DNA from: Rhodobacteraceae bacterium HLUCCA12
GTDB lineage: Bacteria; Pseudomonadota; Alphaproteobacteria; Rhodobacterales; Rhodobacteraceae
Assembly (NCBI GenBank): GCA_001314715.1
Contig: LJSV01000002.1
Coordinates: 62,001-126,000, forward strand
Length of the DNA stretch: 64,000 bases
Direction of reading: 5' to 3'
Below the pieces are notes generated by a model. It made no database searches, was not told the DNA's origin, and worked only from the letters and a program-made list of their open reading frames with translations. Numbering within the stretch: position 1 is the first letter of the stretch; each line of letters begins with the position of its first letter. The position numbers were made by a program, and so were the translations under genes. Below are positions 11,071 to 19,454 of the stretch, one piece after another.

Positions 11071-11763
11071 ATGCACGACTTCGTTTTCGGGATCTTCCCC
11101 TATATTGCGCTTACGGTGATGATCCTCGGTTCGATCGCACGATATGAACGCGATCCGTTCACCTGGAAATCCAAATCCAGCCAGTTGCTGCGCAAGCGCC
11201 AGTTCGTGGTCGGATCGGTGCTGTTTCATGTCGGCGTGCTGATCATCTTTTTCGGCCATGCCGCCGGCTTGCTGCTGCCTGCCGGGGTGTTTTATGCGCT
11301 GGGCATCACCAGCGGGGCGAAACAGATCCTTGCGGTCAGTGTCGGCGGGCTGGCGGGGATCATGGCTCTTGTCGGTGGACTGATCCTGCTCAACCGTCGC
11401 CTGAACGATCCGCGCATTCGCGCCAATTCCAGCTTTGGCGACACGGCGATCCTGATCCTGCTGGTGGCCCAACTGGTTTTGGGGCTGGGCACGATCATTC
11501 CGACGCTGGGCCATCTGGACGGGTCCGAGATGCTCAAGTTCATGGCCTGGGCGCAGGGGATCGTCTATTTCCGCGCGGGCGCGGCGGCGCATATCGCGGA
11601 TGTCAGCTGGATCTTCAAGACCCACATCTTTCTGGGCTTGCTGATCTTTCTGGTGTTTCCCTTCACCCGGCTGGTCCATATCGTCTCGGCGCCCGTGCGC
11701 TATCTGTGGCGCCCCGGCTATCAGATCGTGCGCAGCCGCAAGCGCGGCCATCCGGCGGAGTAG
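11071..11763 (+). CDS. narI: Respiratory nitrate reductase gamma subunit (cytochrome b)
   Basis: 230 aa inner-membrane protein with five helices. Four heme-ligand histidines are visible: His53 and His63 (LFHVGVLIIFFGHAAG), and His185 and His203 (KTHIFLGLL ... RLVHIVS), matching the two b hemes of E. coli NarI. It oxidises quinol on the periplasmic side and so makes nitrate reduction electrogenic. A near-perfect Shine-Dalgarno (AGGAGG) stands just upstream, consistent with independent loading of this membrane subunit. Confidence 0.97.
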   Translation: MHDFVFGIFPYIALTVMILGSIARYERDPFTWKSKSSQLLRKRQFVVGSVLFHVGVLIIFFGHAAGLLLPAGVFYALGITSGAKQILAVSVGGLAGIMALVGGLILLNRRLNDPRIRANSSFGDTAILILLVAQLVLGLGTIIPTLGHLDGSEMLKFMAWAQGIVYFRAGAAAHIADVSWIFKTHIFLGLLIFLVFPFTRLVHIVSAPVRYLWRPGYQIVRSRKRGHPAE

Positions 11764-11768
11764 GGACC

Positions 11769-12554
11769 ATGGAACCGCTCTTGCCCGATGTCACCGTGAA
11801 CGGAACCCGTATCAGCGCCGAACGCATCGCCGCCGAGGCCCAGAACCACCCCGCCCCGAAGGGAAAGCCGGGGCAGGCGTGGAAGTCCGCGGCGCGGGCG
11901 CTGGCCATGCGCGAGCTGCTGTTGCAGGCGGCGCGTGAACGGGGGCTCATGCCCGAACCGGTCGAGATTGCGCCGGGACAGGTCGAAACCCCGGACGAGG
12001 CGCTGGTGCGTCAACTGCTGGATGCGGCGGTCACGCCGCGCCCTGTCGAAGAGGGCAAATTGCGCGCGCATTATGACGCCGATCCGGGCCGGTACCGGGC
12101 CCCCTGCCTTTATGAGGCGGCGCATATCCTGATCCCGGTCGATCCCGCCGCGCCCGATCAAGCCTTTGAAACCGCGCAGGCGCTTTGTGCCGAACTGGCG
12201 CGCGACCCGGCGCGGTTTGCGGCGCTGGCACGTCAGCACAGCGCCTGTTCATCGCGCGAGAATGGCGGGCTGTTGGGTCAGGTCGCATCGGGCGATACCG
12301 TGCCTGAATTCGAAGCCGCACTGAGCGCGATGCGGGTTGGCGCCGTCACCGAAGACCCCGTCAGAACCCGCTATGGCTTTCATGTGATCCGGCTCGATGC
12401 CCGCGCCGAGGGCGCTGTGCTGCCGTTCGAGGCGGTCTTGCCGCGTTTGCGCGAGGCGGCGGAAAAGGCCGCCTGGCTGCAAGCGGCGCGCGATTTCGGC
12501 GTGGCGCTGGCGGCTGAAGCCTCGGTCACGGGCGTGCGACTGGCTGTTGTCTGA
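11769..12554 (+). CDS. Parvulin-type peptidyl-prolyl isomerase in the nar operon
   Basis: 261 aa, with a PpiC/NifM-like rotamase domain at about residues 110-235. Characteristic parts are EAAHILIPVD, ARQHSACSSRENGGLLGQV and RYGFHVIRLDAR. No export signal is evident, so it probably acts in the cytoplasm, like NifM, which matures a metalloenzyme. The gene starts 5 bp after the narI stop, so it is surely in the same transcript. PPIase genes at this operon position are known in Paracoccus-type nar clusters, but a defined role in nitrate reductase maturation is inference. Confidence 0.85.
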   Translation: MEPLLPDVTVNGTRISAERIAAEAQNHPAPKGKPGQAWKSAARALAMRELLLQAARERGLMPEPVEIAPGQVETPDEALVRQLLDAAVTPRPVEEGKLRAHYDADPGRYRAPCLYEAAHILIPVDPAAPDQAFETAQALCAELARDPARFAALARQHSACSSRENGGLLGQVASGDTVPEFEAALSAMRVGAVTEDPVRTRYGFHVIRLDARAEGAVLPFEAVLPRLREAAEKAAWLQAARDFGVALAAEASVTGVRLAVV

Positions 12555-12566
12555 AGGGAAACGCGC

Positions 12567-12695
12567 ATGGGCACGGATAACATGGCTGGGCACGCGTTCC
12601 GCGATTGCCGGAACCCGCAGCGCGTTTCAGTCCTTGCGAACGCCGTTTTCCTGCCGTCGCGGGGGCGGATGACATCCGAAGGAGACCTGGGATGA
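12567..12695 (+). CDS. Possible 42-residue small protein upstream of moeA
   Basis: A short reading frame begins at an ATG with a good ribosome site (AAGGGA, 8 bp upstream) and ends in a TGA that overlaps the moeA start as ATGA, exactly as the neighbouring genes overlap each other. The product would be 42 aa (begins MGTDNMAGHAFRD, ends RMTSEGDLG) with no recognisable domain or membrane segment. It could be a real small protein, a leader that couples moeA translation to the upstream genes, or chance. A 9-bp inverted repeat (GAAACGCGC at 12559-12567, GCGCGTTTC at 12620-12628) overlaps its start. Confidence 0.35.
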   Translation: MGTDNMAGHAFRDCRNPQRVSVLANAVFLPSRGRMTSEGDLG

Positions 12696-13957
12696 ATGAA
12701 CTGGCCCCGTTGGGCAAACCCGATCCGCTGCGTTGCGGCTGCGACGACGCGCGGGGTTTGCCGGTCGATGTGGCGCTGGCGCGCGGGCTTGCGGCCCTGC
12801 CAAGGATGCGCGGCGTCGAAGACTTGCCCTTGTCGCTGGCAACCGGGCGCGTGCTGGCGCATCGCGTTTGCTGCCCGCAGCCATTGCCGCCGTTCGACAA
12901 TGCGGCGATGGACGGCTATGCGATCGCCGGTTCGTCCTTGCCGGGTGCCGGGCCATGGGTCTTGCCGGTTTCCGGGCGCGTTCGCGCCGGCGACGCACCA
13001 GGCCGCCTGCAACCCGGCACGGCATGTCGCATTCTGACCGGGGCGCCCCTTCCCGCCGGTGCCGACACCGTGGTCGCCCAGGAGGCGGTGCGCGTCCAGG
13101 GGGGCAGGGTCATCCTGGCGTTTCGCCCGCGTTCGGGCGCGCATATCCGCCGTGCGGGCGAGGATATCGCCCAGGGTGCCGAGATCCTGGGCGCGGGCCG
13201 TGTCATCGGCTCGCGCGAGGCGGCAGCGCTGGCATCGGCGGGATGCGCAGGGGTGGCCGTGCACCCGCGCGTGCGGGTGACGCTGCTGGCGACCGGATCC
13301 GAGCTGGTCGAACCCGGCGCGCCGCTGGCGCCCGGCCAGATCTGGAACTCCAACCGCTATCAGCTTGCCGCGGCGTTGGCGCAGCCCTGGATCGCCTTGA
13401 CGGACCGGGAGGCATTGCCCGACACGCCCGATGCCCTGCTGCAGTTCTTTGGCCAGACCGCGGCACACGCCGAACTGATCGTGACGACCGGCGGCGTCTC
13501 GGTCGGTGACGAGGACCATATGCGCGCGTTGTTCCAACAGGCCGGCGGGACGATCCTTGCCAGCGATCTGGCGATGAAGCCGGGCAAGCCGGTTACGCTG
13601 GGCCGGTTGGGGCAGGCGCTGTGGCTGGGTCTGCCGGGCAACCCGGTGGCGGCGCATGTGGGCTGGATGGTTCTGGGCGCGCCGCTGGCGCAGGTCATGG
13701 CCGGCCTGTCCGAACCGGGTCCACGAAAGATCGTGGCGCGGCTTGCCGAAACCGTCGAGCACCGGCCGGGACGCTGTGAGTATCGGCTGGCCCGCCTGCT
13801 GGGTCACGATGCGCGCGGCGCGCTGCAAGTGCGGTGTCTGCCGGCGCCGGGCTCGCACCGCGTCGCCCAGATGGCGCAGGCCGACGGGCTTGTCGCGCTT
13901 CCTGCCGATGCCGAGGTGCTGGCCGCTGACGCGCTGGTGGATTTCTTGCCATTCTGA
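12692..13957 (+). CDS. moeA: Molybdopterin molybdotransferase
   Basis: 421 aa. Recognised by the MoeA signatures PFDNAAMDGYAI, GTACRILTGAPLPAGAD, RRAGEDI, LLATGSEL, TTGGVSVGDEDH and the C-terminal LPGNPVAA. MoeA inserts molybdate into adenylylated molybdopterin, giving Mo-cofactor. Placing it behind narGHJI links cofactor supply to the molybdoenzyme; the formate dehydrogenase further along also needs it. The start at 12692 follows AAGGAGA; upstream in-frame Met codons lie within the preceding small frame and lack a ribosome site. Confidence 0.95.
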   Translation: MNELAPLGKPDPLRCGCDDARGLPVDVALARGLAALPRMRGVEDLPLSLATGRVLAHRVCCPQPLPPFDNAAMDGYAIAGSSLPGAGPWVLPVSGRVRAGDAPGRLQPGTACRILTGAPLPAGADTVVAQEAVRVQGGRVILAFRPRSGAHIRRAGEDIAQGAEILGAGRVIGSREAAALASAGCAGVAVHPRVRVTLLATGSELVEPGAPLAPGQIWNSNRYQLAAALAQPWIALTDREALPDTPDALLQFFGQTAAHAELIVTTGGVSVGDEDHMRALFQQAGGTILASDLAMKPGKPVTLGRLGQALWLGLPGNPVAAHVGWMVLGAPLAQVMAGLSEPGPRKIVARLAETVEHRPGRCEYRLARLLGHDARGALQVRCLPAPGSHRVAQMAQADGLVALPADAEVLAADALVDFLPF

Positions 13958-14018
13958 CGGGATTGCCCGCTCCGGTCATCGATGCGGTCCCGAAGCGAAA
14001 ACGTGAACGGAGAGCTTC

Positions 14019-14552
14019 ATGCAACTTGGATATGTCACCACGAATGGACGCGGCGATACCGATGCCTGCCTGTGGCAAGCGGTGCAGGCCCTGCAACGTG
14101 CGGGTGTCGCCCTTGCGGGAACGATCCAAAGCAATCCGCGACGCGATGATCGCACCCGATGCGACATGGATCTGCATGTCCTGCCCGATGGCCCGGTGCT
14201 GCGGATCAGCCAGGATCTGGGTGTCGATGCGCGCGGCTGCCGGCTGGATGGCGCGGCGCTGGAAAGCGCGGTCGCCGCCTGTCAGGCGCGCTTGCCGCGG
14301 GCTTCGCTGGTGGTGATCAACAAGTTCGGCAAACATGAGGCCCAGGGGCGTGGGTTCGTGCCCGTGATCGCCGCCGCGCTGGATCGTGATCTGCCGGTCC
14401 TGGTCGGCGTGAGCGCCATGAACCTGCCGGCTTTTCTGGATTTTGCGGGCGGTTTGGCCCGTCCGCTGCCTGCCGGTCCCAAGCCGATACTGCGTTGGGC
14501 GTGCAAGGCGATCACGCCCGGATCGGGGCAACCCGCCGGGTGCGCGGCCTGA
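14019..14552 (+). CDS. DUF2478 family protein
   Basis: 177 aa, matching the DUF2478 family that often sits with molybdate or molybdoenzyme genes in Rhodobacteraceae. Visible features: an N-terminal beta-strand with a glycine turn (GYVTTNGRGDTDACLW), a central RCDMDLHVL, and VVINKFGKHEAQGRG, which resembles a nucleotide-binding NK motif, followed by PVLVGV. The look is that of a small NTP-binding protein in the THEP1-like group, but no classical Walker A is seen. It closes the nar-moeA group, 61 bp after moeA. Function unknown; molybdenum metabolism is inferred from context. Confidence 0.75.
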   Translation: MQLGYVTTNGRGDTDACLWQAVQALQRAGVALAGTIQSNPRRDDRTRCDMDLHVLPDGPVLRISQDLGVDARGCRLDGAALESAVAACQARLPRASLVVINKFGKHEAQGRGFVPVIAAALDRDLPVLVGVSAMNLPAFLDFAGGLARPLPAGPKPILRWACKAITPGSGQPAGCAA

Positions 14553-14661
14553 CAGGCGCGCGGCGCCGGTTGCATCGAAGCCGTTCCGCGCCGTCGCTGG
14601 CTGTGTCTTTGCGCGCCCTGTCGGCGGGCTGTTCGATCACGCGTGGAACGCTCTACGAACA

Positions 14662-14687
14662 ACGCCCCCTGCCGGGGCAGGGGGCGT
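14662..14687. terminator. Strong hairpin after the nar-moeA-DUF2478 group
   Basis: A 12-bp perfect inverted repeat, ACGCCCCCTGCC at 14662-14673 paired with GGCAGGGGGCGT at 14676-14687, sits between two convergent genes. The run after it is only GTT, so it is a terminator by structure and place rather than by a U-tract. Confidence 0.6.
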
Positions 14688-14688
14688 G

Positions 14689-14702
14689 TTGATCAAAGTC
14701 AA
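14689..14702. promoter_or_regulatory. FNR-type box between convergent genes
   Basis: TTGATCAAAGTCAA matches TTGAT-N4-GTCAA exactly. It lies just right of the hairpin and is not upstream of any annotated gene: the DUF2478 gene ends at 14552 and the LuxR gene ends at 14776. A transcript driven to the right would begin near 14737 and run antisense to the LuxR gene. The match could be chance, but it is as good as the boxes ahead of nar and nnrS. Confidence 0.5.
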
Positions 14703-14775
14703 ACTGGAAAAGTACCATCAATGGCCTCAGATTAGACCTGCGGGGCCGGCACACGCAACTGTGACAAGTTACAGG

Positions 14776-15546
14776 TCACAGCGTCAGCAAGTGCAGGTTG
14801 ATAGCCGTGGCAATCGCCTCGGACCGGCTGCGCGCACCGATCTTGCGTCGGGCGTTGTCGAAATGGAACCGGACGGTACGGATGCGAATGTCGATGGCCG
14901 CCGCGATTTCCTCGTCGGTAAGCCCGCGCGCGGCCAGTATCAGAACCTCGATCTCGCGTGCCGACAGGACGGGGCCGGGCGTGTCGGACCTTGGCGCAAG
15001 CAGCTGGCGCATCCGGTCGTGCGCGTGTTCACCCAGAAAGCGCAGGATCGTCCGGGTCTGCTCGTCCGGGTCGGGGCCGGGTCCGGTCAGGGCGGCGGCA
15101 CCGCGATAGCCCTGGGCGCGATAGATCGGCACCAGAAGGCCATGGCGTTGTCCGAACGACGCAGCCAGATCCAGCACGGCAAGCGCGTCGGCATCGGGGG
15201 TAAACCCGGCCCGGCCATCGCGGATATCCTGGAACGAAACCGGCTTGCTGGCCATCTTCATCGCGCGGGGCGCGGGGTCATGGCGCGCCATGTCGCGATC
15301 CATGTAGATTTCCCAAAAGCCGGGCTTCAGGTTATCCACCGTGAAAGGCGTCGGGTTGGGGTCGTTCGGGGGCGGCATGGTGCCGATCACATAGGTGTCG
15401 AACCCCAGCGGCCGGATCACGCGCAGGAGGGCCGCGCCCACGTCCCCGACCACGCGCGCCTGGGCAAGGGTTTTGGGAAAGTCGAACAGTGACGATTCGG
15501 GCGACCGCGTGCCCCGTCCGATGTGTTCTTCGCTCCGTCCCACCAT
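14776..15546 (-). CDS. LuxR-type regulator with autoinducer-binding domain
   Basis: 256 aa. Residues about 25-165 resemble the acyl-homoserine-lactone binding domain; the C-terminal 65 residues are a LuxR helix-turn-helix (LSAREIEVLILAARGLTDEEIAAAIDIRIRTVRFH). In the ligand pocket the Tyr and Asp-Pro are in place (FWEIYMDRDMARHDP), but at the position of TraR Trp57 there is Phe, with the Trp shifted by one. No luxI-type synthase is visible in the window, so it looks like a solo regulator, possibly with altered ligand. It is divergent from the peptide transporter operon, 250 bp apart, which makes that operon a candidate target. Confidence 0.75.
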   Translation of the reverse strand: MVGRSEEHIGRGTRSPESSLFDFPKTLAQARVVGDVGAALLRVIRPLGFDTYVIGTMPPPNDPNPTPFTVDNLKPGFWEIYMDRDMARHDPAPRAMKMASKPVSFQDIRDGRAGFTPDADALAVLDLAASFGQRHGLLVPIYRAQGYRGAAALTGPGPDPDEQTRTILRFLGEHAHDRMRQLLAPRSDTPGPVLSAREIEVLILAARGLTDEEIAAAIDIRIRTVRFHFDNARRKIGARSRSEAIATAINLHLLTL

Positions 15547-15796
15547 TTGAACAGCCTAACCCGGCGTGCCCGTGTTTCAATATGTGCAAAAGCCCTGATT
15601 CGGGGCGCTGCCTGATCCGGGGTTTTGCCCGGTCGTGGGGCTGCGGCGGCGCACAGGTTGACGAGGCGGGAACCGTGCGCGATGGATGTTGACTCTGTAA
15701 TCAAAGCATAGAACTGTTAACGCATTGCGGGCTGGGCGGCTCTGCGCCGCGCCTTGCTAAACGCATGAAAAAAAACAAACTGAATGGGAGTCTGTC

Positions 15797-17395
15797 ATGT
15801 CCGTGACAAACAGGATGAAATCGCTGCGTCCGAGCCTTATGGCGGGCGTCGCTGCCGCCGCCATGACCCTTGCCGCCGCGCCGGGCGCGGCCGAGACCTT
15901 GCGCTGGGCGCGTGTGGCCGATGCGCTGACGCTGGATCCGCACAGCCAGAACGAGGGGCCGACCTCGACGCTGCTACACCACATCTATGAAACGCTGGTC
16001 AGCCGCGCCACCGACGGCTCGCTTGAGCCGCGCCTGGCGACCGACTGGTATATCCACCCCGATGACGACACGGTCTGGGTACTTGAGTTGCGCGAGGGCG
16101 TGACCTTCCACAACGGCAACGAGTTCACGGCCGAGGACGTGGTCTTTTCGCTGGAGCGCGTGCGCCATGACAGTTCGGGCTTCAAGGCGTTGCATTCGGC
16201 CGTGACCGGCGCCGAGGCCGTCGATGAGCACACCGTTCATATCCAGATGTCCGGCCCCTCGCCGCTGTATGTCCAGAACCTGACCAACTTCTTCATCATG
16301 GACAGCGACTGGTCGGCCGAGAACGACGTCGAGGACCCGCAGAACTTTGCCGCGGGCGAGGAAAACTATGCGGTGCGCAACAGCAATGGCACCGGCCCCT
16401 ACATGCTGTCCGAGCGCGATCCCGAAGTGCGGACCGTCCTGACCCTGAACGAGGATCACTGGGACGATGCGCCCGAAGTGACCGAGATCATCTATACCCC
16501 GATCTCAGAGGCCGCGACCCGCGTTGCCGCGCTTTTGTCGGGCGAGGTCGATCTGGTGCAGGATGTGCCCGTTCAGGACATTGCGCGGCTGGAAGAGACC
16601 GATGGCGTCACCGTCACCACCGGGCCCGAGAACCGCAACATCTTCTTCTCGTATGACATGACGTCGGAAACGCTGGATTCGGCCAATGTCGACGACAACC
16701 CCTTTGCCAAGCCCGAAATCCGCGAGGCACTGGCGCTGGCGATCGACCGTGATGCCATTCGCCAGGTCGTGATGCGCGGACAGTCGCAGCCCTCGGCGGC
16801 GCCGCTGCCGCCCTTCGTCAACGGCTGGACCGAAGAAATGGACGAGTATTCGGCTCCCGATTACGAGCGCGCGGCACAACTGGTGCGCGATGCGGGCTAT
16901 CCGGACGGGTTCTCGGTCGATCTGCATTGCCCGAATGACCGTTACCTGAACGACGAGGCGATCTGCCAGGCGCTGGTGGGGATGCTGGGTCGCATCGAGA
17001 TCGACGTGAACCTGGTGTCGCAGACCCGTTCGCTGCACTTCCCGCTGATCGAAAACTGGGAAACCGATTTCTATCTGCTGGGCTGGGGCGTTCCGACCTT
17101 CGATTCGGCCTATATCTTCAACTTCCTGGTTCACAGCCGCGAAGGCGCGTTCGGTGCCTATAACGGGTCGCGCTATTCGAACCCCGAGATGGACGAGAAG
17201 ATCGAGGCCCTGGCAACCATGACCGACCTGGAAGAACGCGATGCACTGATTGCGGAAATCTGGGACGAGATCATGGAGGACCGCGTCTTCCTGAACGTGC
17301 ACAACCAGCTCTTGGCCTATGCCTCGCGCGATGGCATCAATGTCGAGGTGCACCCCGAGAACCAGCCGCACATGGCGGACGTGACGTTCGATTGA
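15797..17395 (+). CDS. Peptide ABC transporter, substrate-binding protein
   Basis: 532 aa. A Sec signal peptide of about 32 residues ends near AAPGAAE. The mature part belongs to solute-binding protein family 5 (DppA/OppA type), with the typical opening LRWARVADALTLDPHS and the motif FTAEDVVFSLERV. It captures substrate in the periplasm for the permeases that follow. Di- or oligopeptides are the usual ligands, but family 5 also binds nickel, glutathione or opines, so the ligand is not settled. It is the first gene of a five-gene operon, divergent from the LuxR gene. Confidence 0.9.
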   Translation: MSVTNRMKSLRPSLMAGVAAAAMTLAAAPGAAETLRWARVADALTLDPHSQNEGPTSTLLHHIYETLVSRATDGSLEPRLATDWYIHPDDDTVWVLELREGVTFHNGNEFTAEDVVFSLERVRHDSSGFKALHSAVTGAEAVDEHTVHIQMSGPSPLYVQNLTNFFIMDSDWSAENDVEDPQNFAAGEENYAVRNSNGTGPYMLSERDPEVRTVLTLNEDHWDDAPEVTEIIYTPISEAATRVAALLSGEVDLVQDVPVQDIARLEETDGVTVTTGPENRNIFFSYDMTSETLDSANVDDNPFAKPEIREALALAIDRDAIRQVVMRGQSQPSAAPLPPFVNGWTEEMDEYSAPDYERAAQLVRDAGYPDGFSVDLHCPNDRYLNDEAICQALVGMLGRIEIDVNLVSQTRSLHFPLIENWETDFYLLGWGVPTFDSAYIFNFLVHSREGAFGAYNGSRYSNPEMDEKIEALATMTDLEERDALIAEIWDEIMEDRVFLNVHNQLLAYASRDGINVEVHPENQPHMADVTFD

Positions 17396-17414
17396 ACGCC
17401 GACTTGACGCATGC

Positions 17415-17450
17415 GCCTGCGCGGGGTAACCCGCGCGGGCGTTTCCATTT
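17415..17450 (+). terminator. Attenuating hairpin after the binding-protein gene
   Basis: An 11-bp stem (arms 17415-17425 and 17430-17440, one U-G pair, GTAA loop) is followed by GTTTCCATTT. It lies between the binding-protein gene and the permease genes. Such hairpins usually stop part of the transcripts or protect the upstream message, so that binding protein is made in excess. Confidence 0.65.
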
Positions 17451-17500
17451 GGGTCTGCATTGCTGACCCATAGGGAGCGCCCCTTTCCGGAGGTCCCCAG

Positions 17501-18487
17501 ATGCTTGCCTTCATAATCCGCAGGGTGTTGCAGTCGATCCTCGTCATGCTTGTCGTGGCGCTGGTGTCGTTCTCGCTGTTCCGTTTCGTCGGCGATCCGA
17601 TCAACTCGATGGTGGGCCAGGAAGCCTCGATCGAGGATCGGGCCGCGCTGCGCGAGGCGCTCGGGCTGAACGACCCGTTCCTGATGCAGTTCATGCGCTT
17701 CATCGGCAATGCTGCCCAGGGCGATTTCGGGATCTCGTACCGGCTGCAGCAGCCGGTGATGGAACTGATCCTGTCGCGCCTGCCCGCCACACTGGAACTG
17801 GCGCTGGTCTCGGGCGTGGTCGCCTTTATCTTTGGCGTCGGCTTCGGGGTCTATACCGCGCTGCGCCGCCGGGGGTGGGTGTCAAATTCCATCATGACCT
17901 TATCGCTGATCGGCGTGTCCTTGCCCACGTTTCTGATCGGGGTCCTGCTGATCTGGGTCTTTGCCGTCGAGTTCCAGATGCTGCCGTCGTTCGGGCGCGG
18001 CGACGTGGTCCGTGTCGGCGATTGGTGGAGCACCGGGTTTCTGACCCATTCGGGCCGCCTGTCGCTGATCCTGCCTGCGTTCACGCTGGGGCTTTACCAG
18101 ATGACGCTGATCATGCGGCTCGTGCGTGCCGAGATGCTGGAAGTCCTGCGCACCGATTACATCAAGTTCGCGCGCGCACGCGGGCTGACCAACCGTGCCG
18201 TCCATTTCGGCCATGCGCTGAAGAATACGATGGTGCCGGTCATCACCATTACCGGCCTGCAACTGGGTTCGATCATCGCCTTTGCCATCATCACGGAAAC
18301 CGTGTTCCAGTGGCCGGGCGTGGGGGCATTGTTCATCAACTCGGTGCGGTTCGTGGATGTGCCGGTGATGGCCGCCTATCTGCTGCTGATCGCCCTGATC
18401 TTCGTGCTGATCAACCTGGTCGTCGATCTGCTGTATTACGTCGTCGATCCGCGCCTGCGCGCCGATCGCGCCGCCGCCCGACATTGA
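17501..18487 (+). CDS. Peptide ABC transporter permease, DppB type
   Basis: 328 aa inner-membrane permease. The N-terminal hydrophobic anchor (AFIIRRVLQSILVMLVVALVSF) and the conserved cytoplasmic EAA-type loop (DYIKFARARGLTNRAVHFGHALKNTMVPVIT) identify the DppB/OppB group. It pairs with the next gene to form the channel and contacts an ATPase subunit through the EAA loop. The ribosome site CCGGAGG is close to the ATG. Confidence 0.93.
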   Translation: MLAFIIRRVLQSILVMLVVALVSFSLFRFVGDPINSMVGQEASIEDRAALREALGLNDPFLMQFMRFIGNAAQGDFGISYRLQQPVMELILSRLPATLELALVSGVVAFIFGVGFGVYTALRRRGWVSNSIMTLSLIGVSLPTFLIGVLLIWVFAVEFQMLPSFGRGDVVRVGDWWSTGFLTHSGRLSLILPAFTLGLYQMTLIMRLVRAEMLEVLRTDYIKFARARGLTNRAVHFGHALKNTMVPVITITGLQLGSIIAFAIITETVFQWPGVGALFINSVRFVDVPVMAAYLLLIALIFVLINLVVDLLYYVVDPRLRADRAAARH

Positions 18488-18497
18488 GGGAAACCGC

Positions 18498-19442
18498 ATG
18501 AGCGAGAAGACCGAACCGAACGCACCGCGCGGATGGCTGTATCGGGCCTGGGACAGCGATGTGTCCTATTCGTTTCGCACCTCGCCTGTGGCCATCTCGG
18601 CCGGGCTGGTTGCGGTGATCATCATCCTGATGGCCATATTCGCGCCGTGGCTTGCGCCTTATGATCCCTACGACCCCTCAAGCCTGGACCTGATGGACGG
18701 GTTCACGCCGCCGATGGAACCCAACGCCTTTACCGGCAATGTCTACTGGCTGGGCACCGATAATCAGGGCCGTGACATCTTTTCGACGATCCTTTACGGC
18801 GCCCGCATTTCGCTGTTCGTGGGCTTTGCGGCGGTTGTCTTTGCGATGGTGCTGGGCATCGCGGCGGGGCTGGCGGCGGGCTATCGGGGCGGCTGGCTGG
18901 ACAGCCTGCTGATGCGGGTGGCCGATGTTCAGTTGTCGTTCCCCTCGATCCTGATCGCGCTTCTGATCTTTGGCGTGGCGCGTGGCTTTATCCCGCCAGC
19001 TTATCGGGAAACCATGGCAATCTGGGTCTTGATCGTCGCGATCGGGCTTTCGGACTGGGTGCAATACGCCCGCGTCGTGCGCGGCGCCACGATGGTGGAA
19101 AAGAACAAGGAATATGTGCAGGCAGCGCGGGTGATCGGGGCGCATCCGTTCAAGATCCTGGTGCGCCATATCCTGCCCAACGTGATGGGCCCGGTTCTGG
19201 TGATCGCCACCATCGGCCTGGCGCTGGCGATCATCGCCGAGGCGACTCTGTCGTTTCTGGGCGTGGGTGTGCCGCCGACCCAGCCCAGCCTGGGCACGCT
19301 GATCCGGATCGGGCAGCAATATCTCTTCTCGGGCGAATGGTGGATTCTGCTGTTTCCGGCGGTGACGCTGCTGGCGCTTGCGCTGGCGGTGAACCTGCTG
19401 GGCGACTGGCTGCGCGACGCCCTGAACCCCCGACTGCGTTAA
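18498..19442 (+). CDS. Peptide ABC transporter permease, DppC type
   Basis: 314 aa. Starts with a cytoplasmic tail and helix 1 (VAVIIILMAIFAPWLAPYDP), followed by the DppC signature HWLGTD-like YWLGTDNQGRDIFST and the EAA loop EYVQAARVIGAHPFKILVRHILPNVMGP. It forms the transmembrane heterodimer with the preceding permease, from which it is separated by 10 bp. Confidence 0.93.
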   Translation: MSEKTEPNAPRGWLYRAWDSDVSYSFRTSPVAISAGLVAVIIILMAIFAPWLAPYDPYDPSSLDLMDGFTPPMEPNAFTGNVYWLGTDNQGRDIFSTILYGARISLFVGFAAVVFAMVLGIAAGLAAGYRGGWLDSLLMRVADVQLSFPSILIALLIFGVARGFIPPAYRETMAIWVLIVAIGLSDWVQYARVVRGATMVEKNKEYVQAARVIGAHPFKILVRHILPNVMGPVLVIATIGLALAIIAEATLSFLGVGVPPTQPSLGTLIRIGQQYLFSGEWWILLFPAVTLLALALAVNLLGDWLRDALNPRLR

Positions 19443-19454
19443 GGAGCCGCTGAC

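Noticed and set aside
15689-15720. Possible promoter TTGACT with TGTTAA or TAGAAC before the peptide-binding-protein gene
   Set aside because: Spacing of 20 or 14 bp does not suit a sigma-70 promoter, so it is not listed as a feature.
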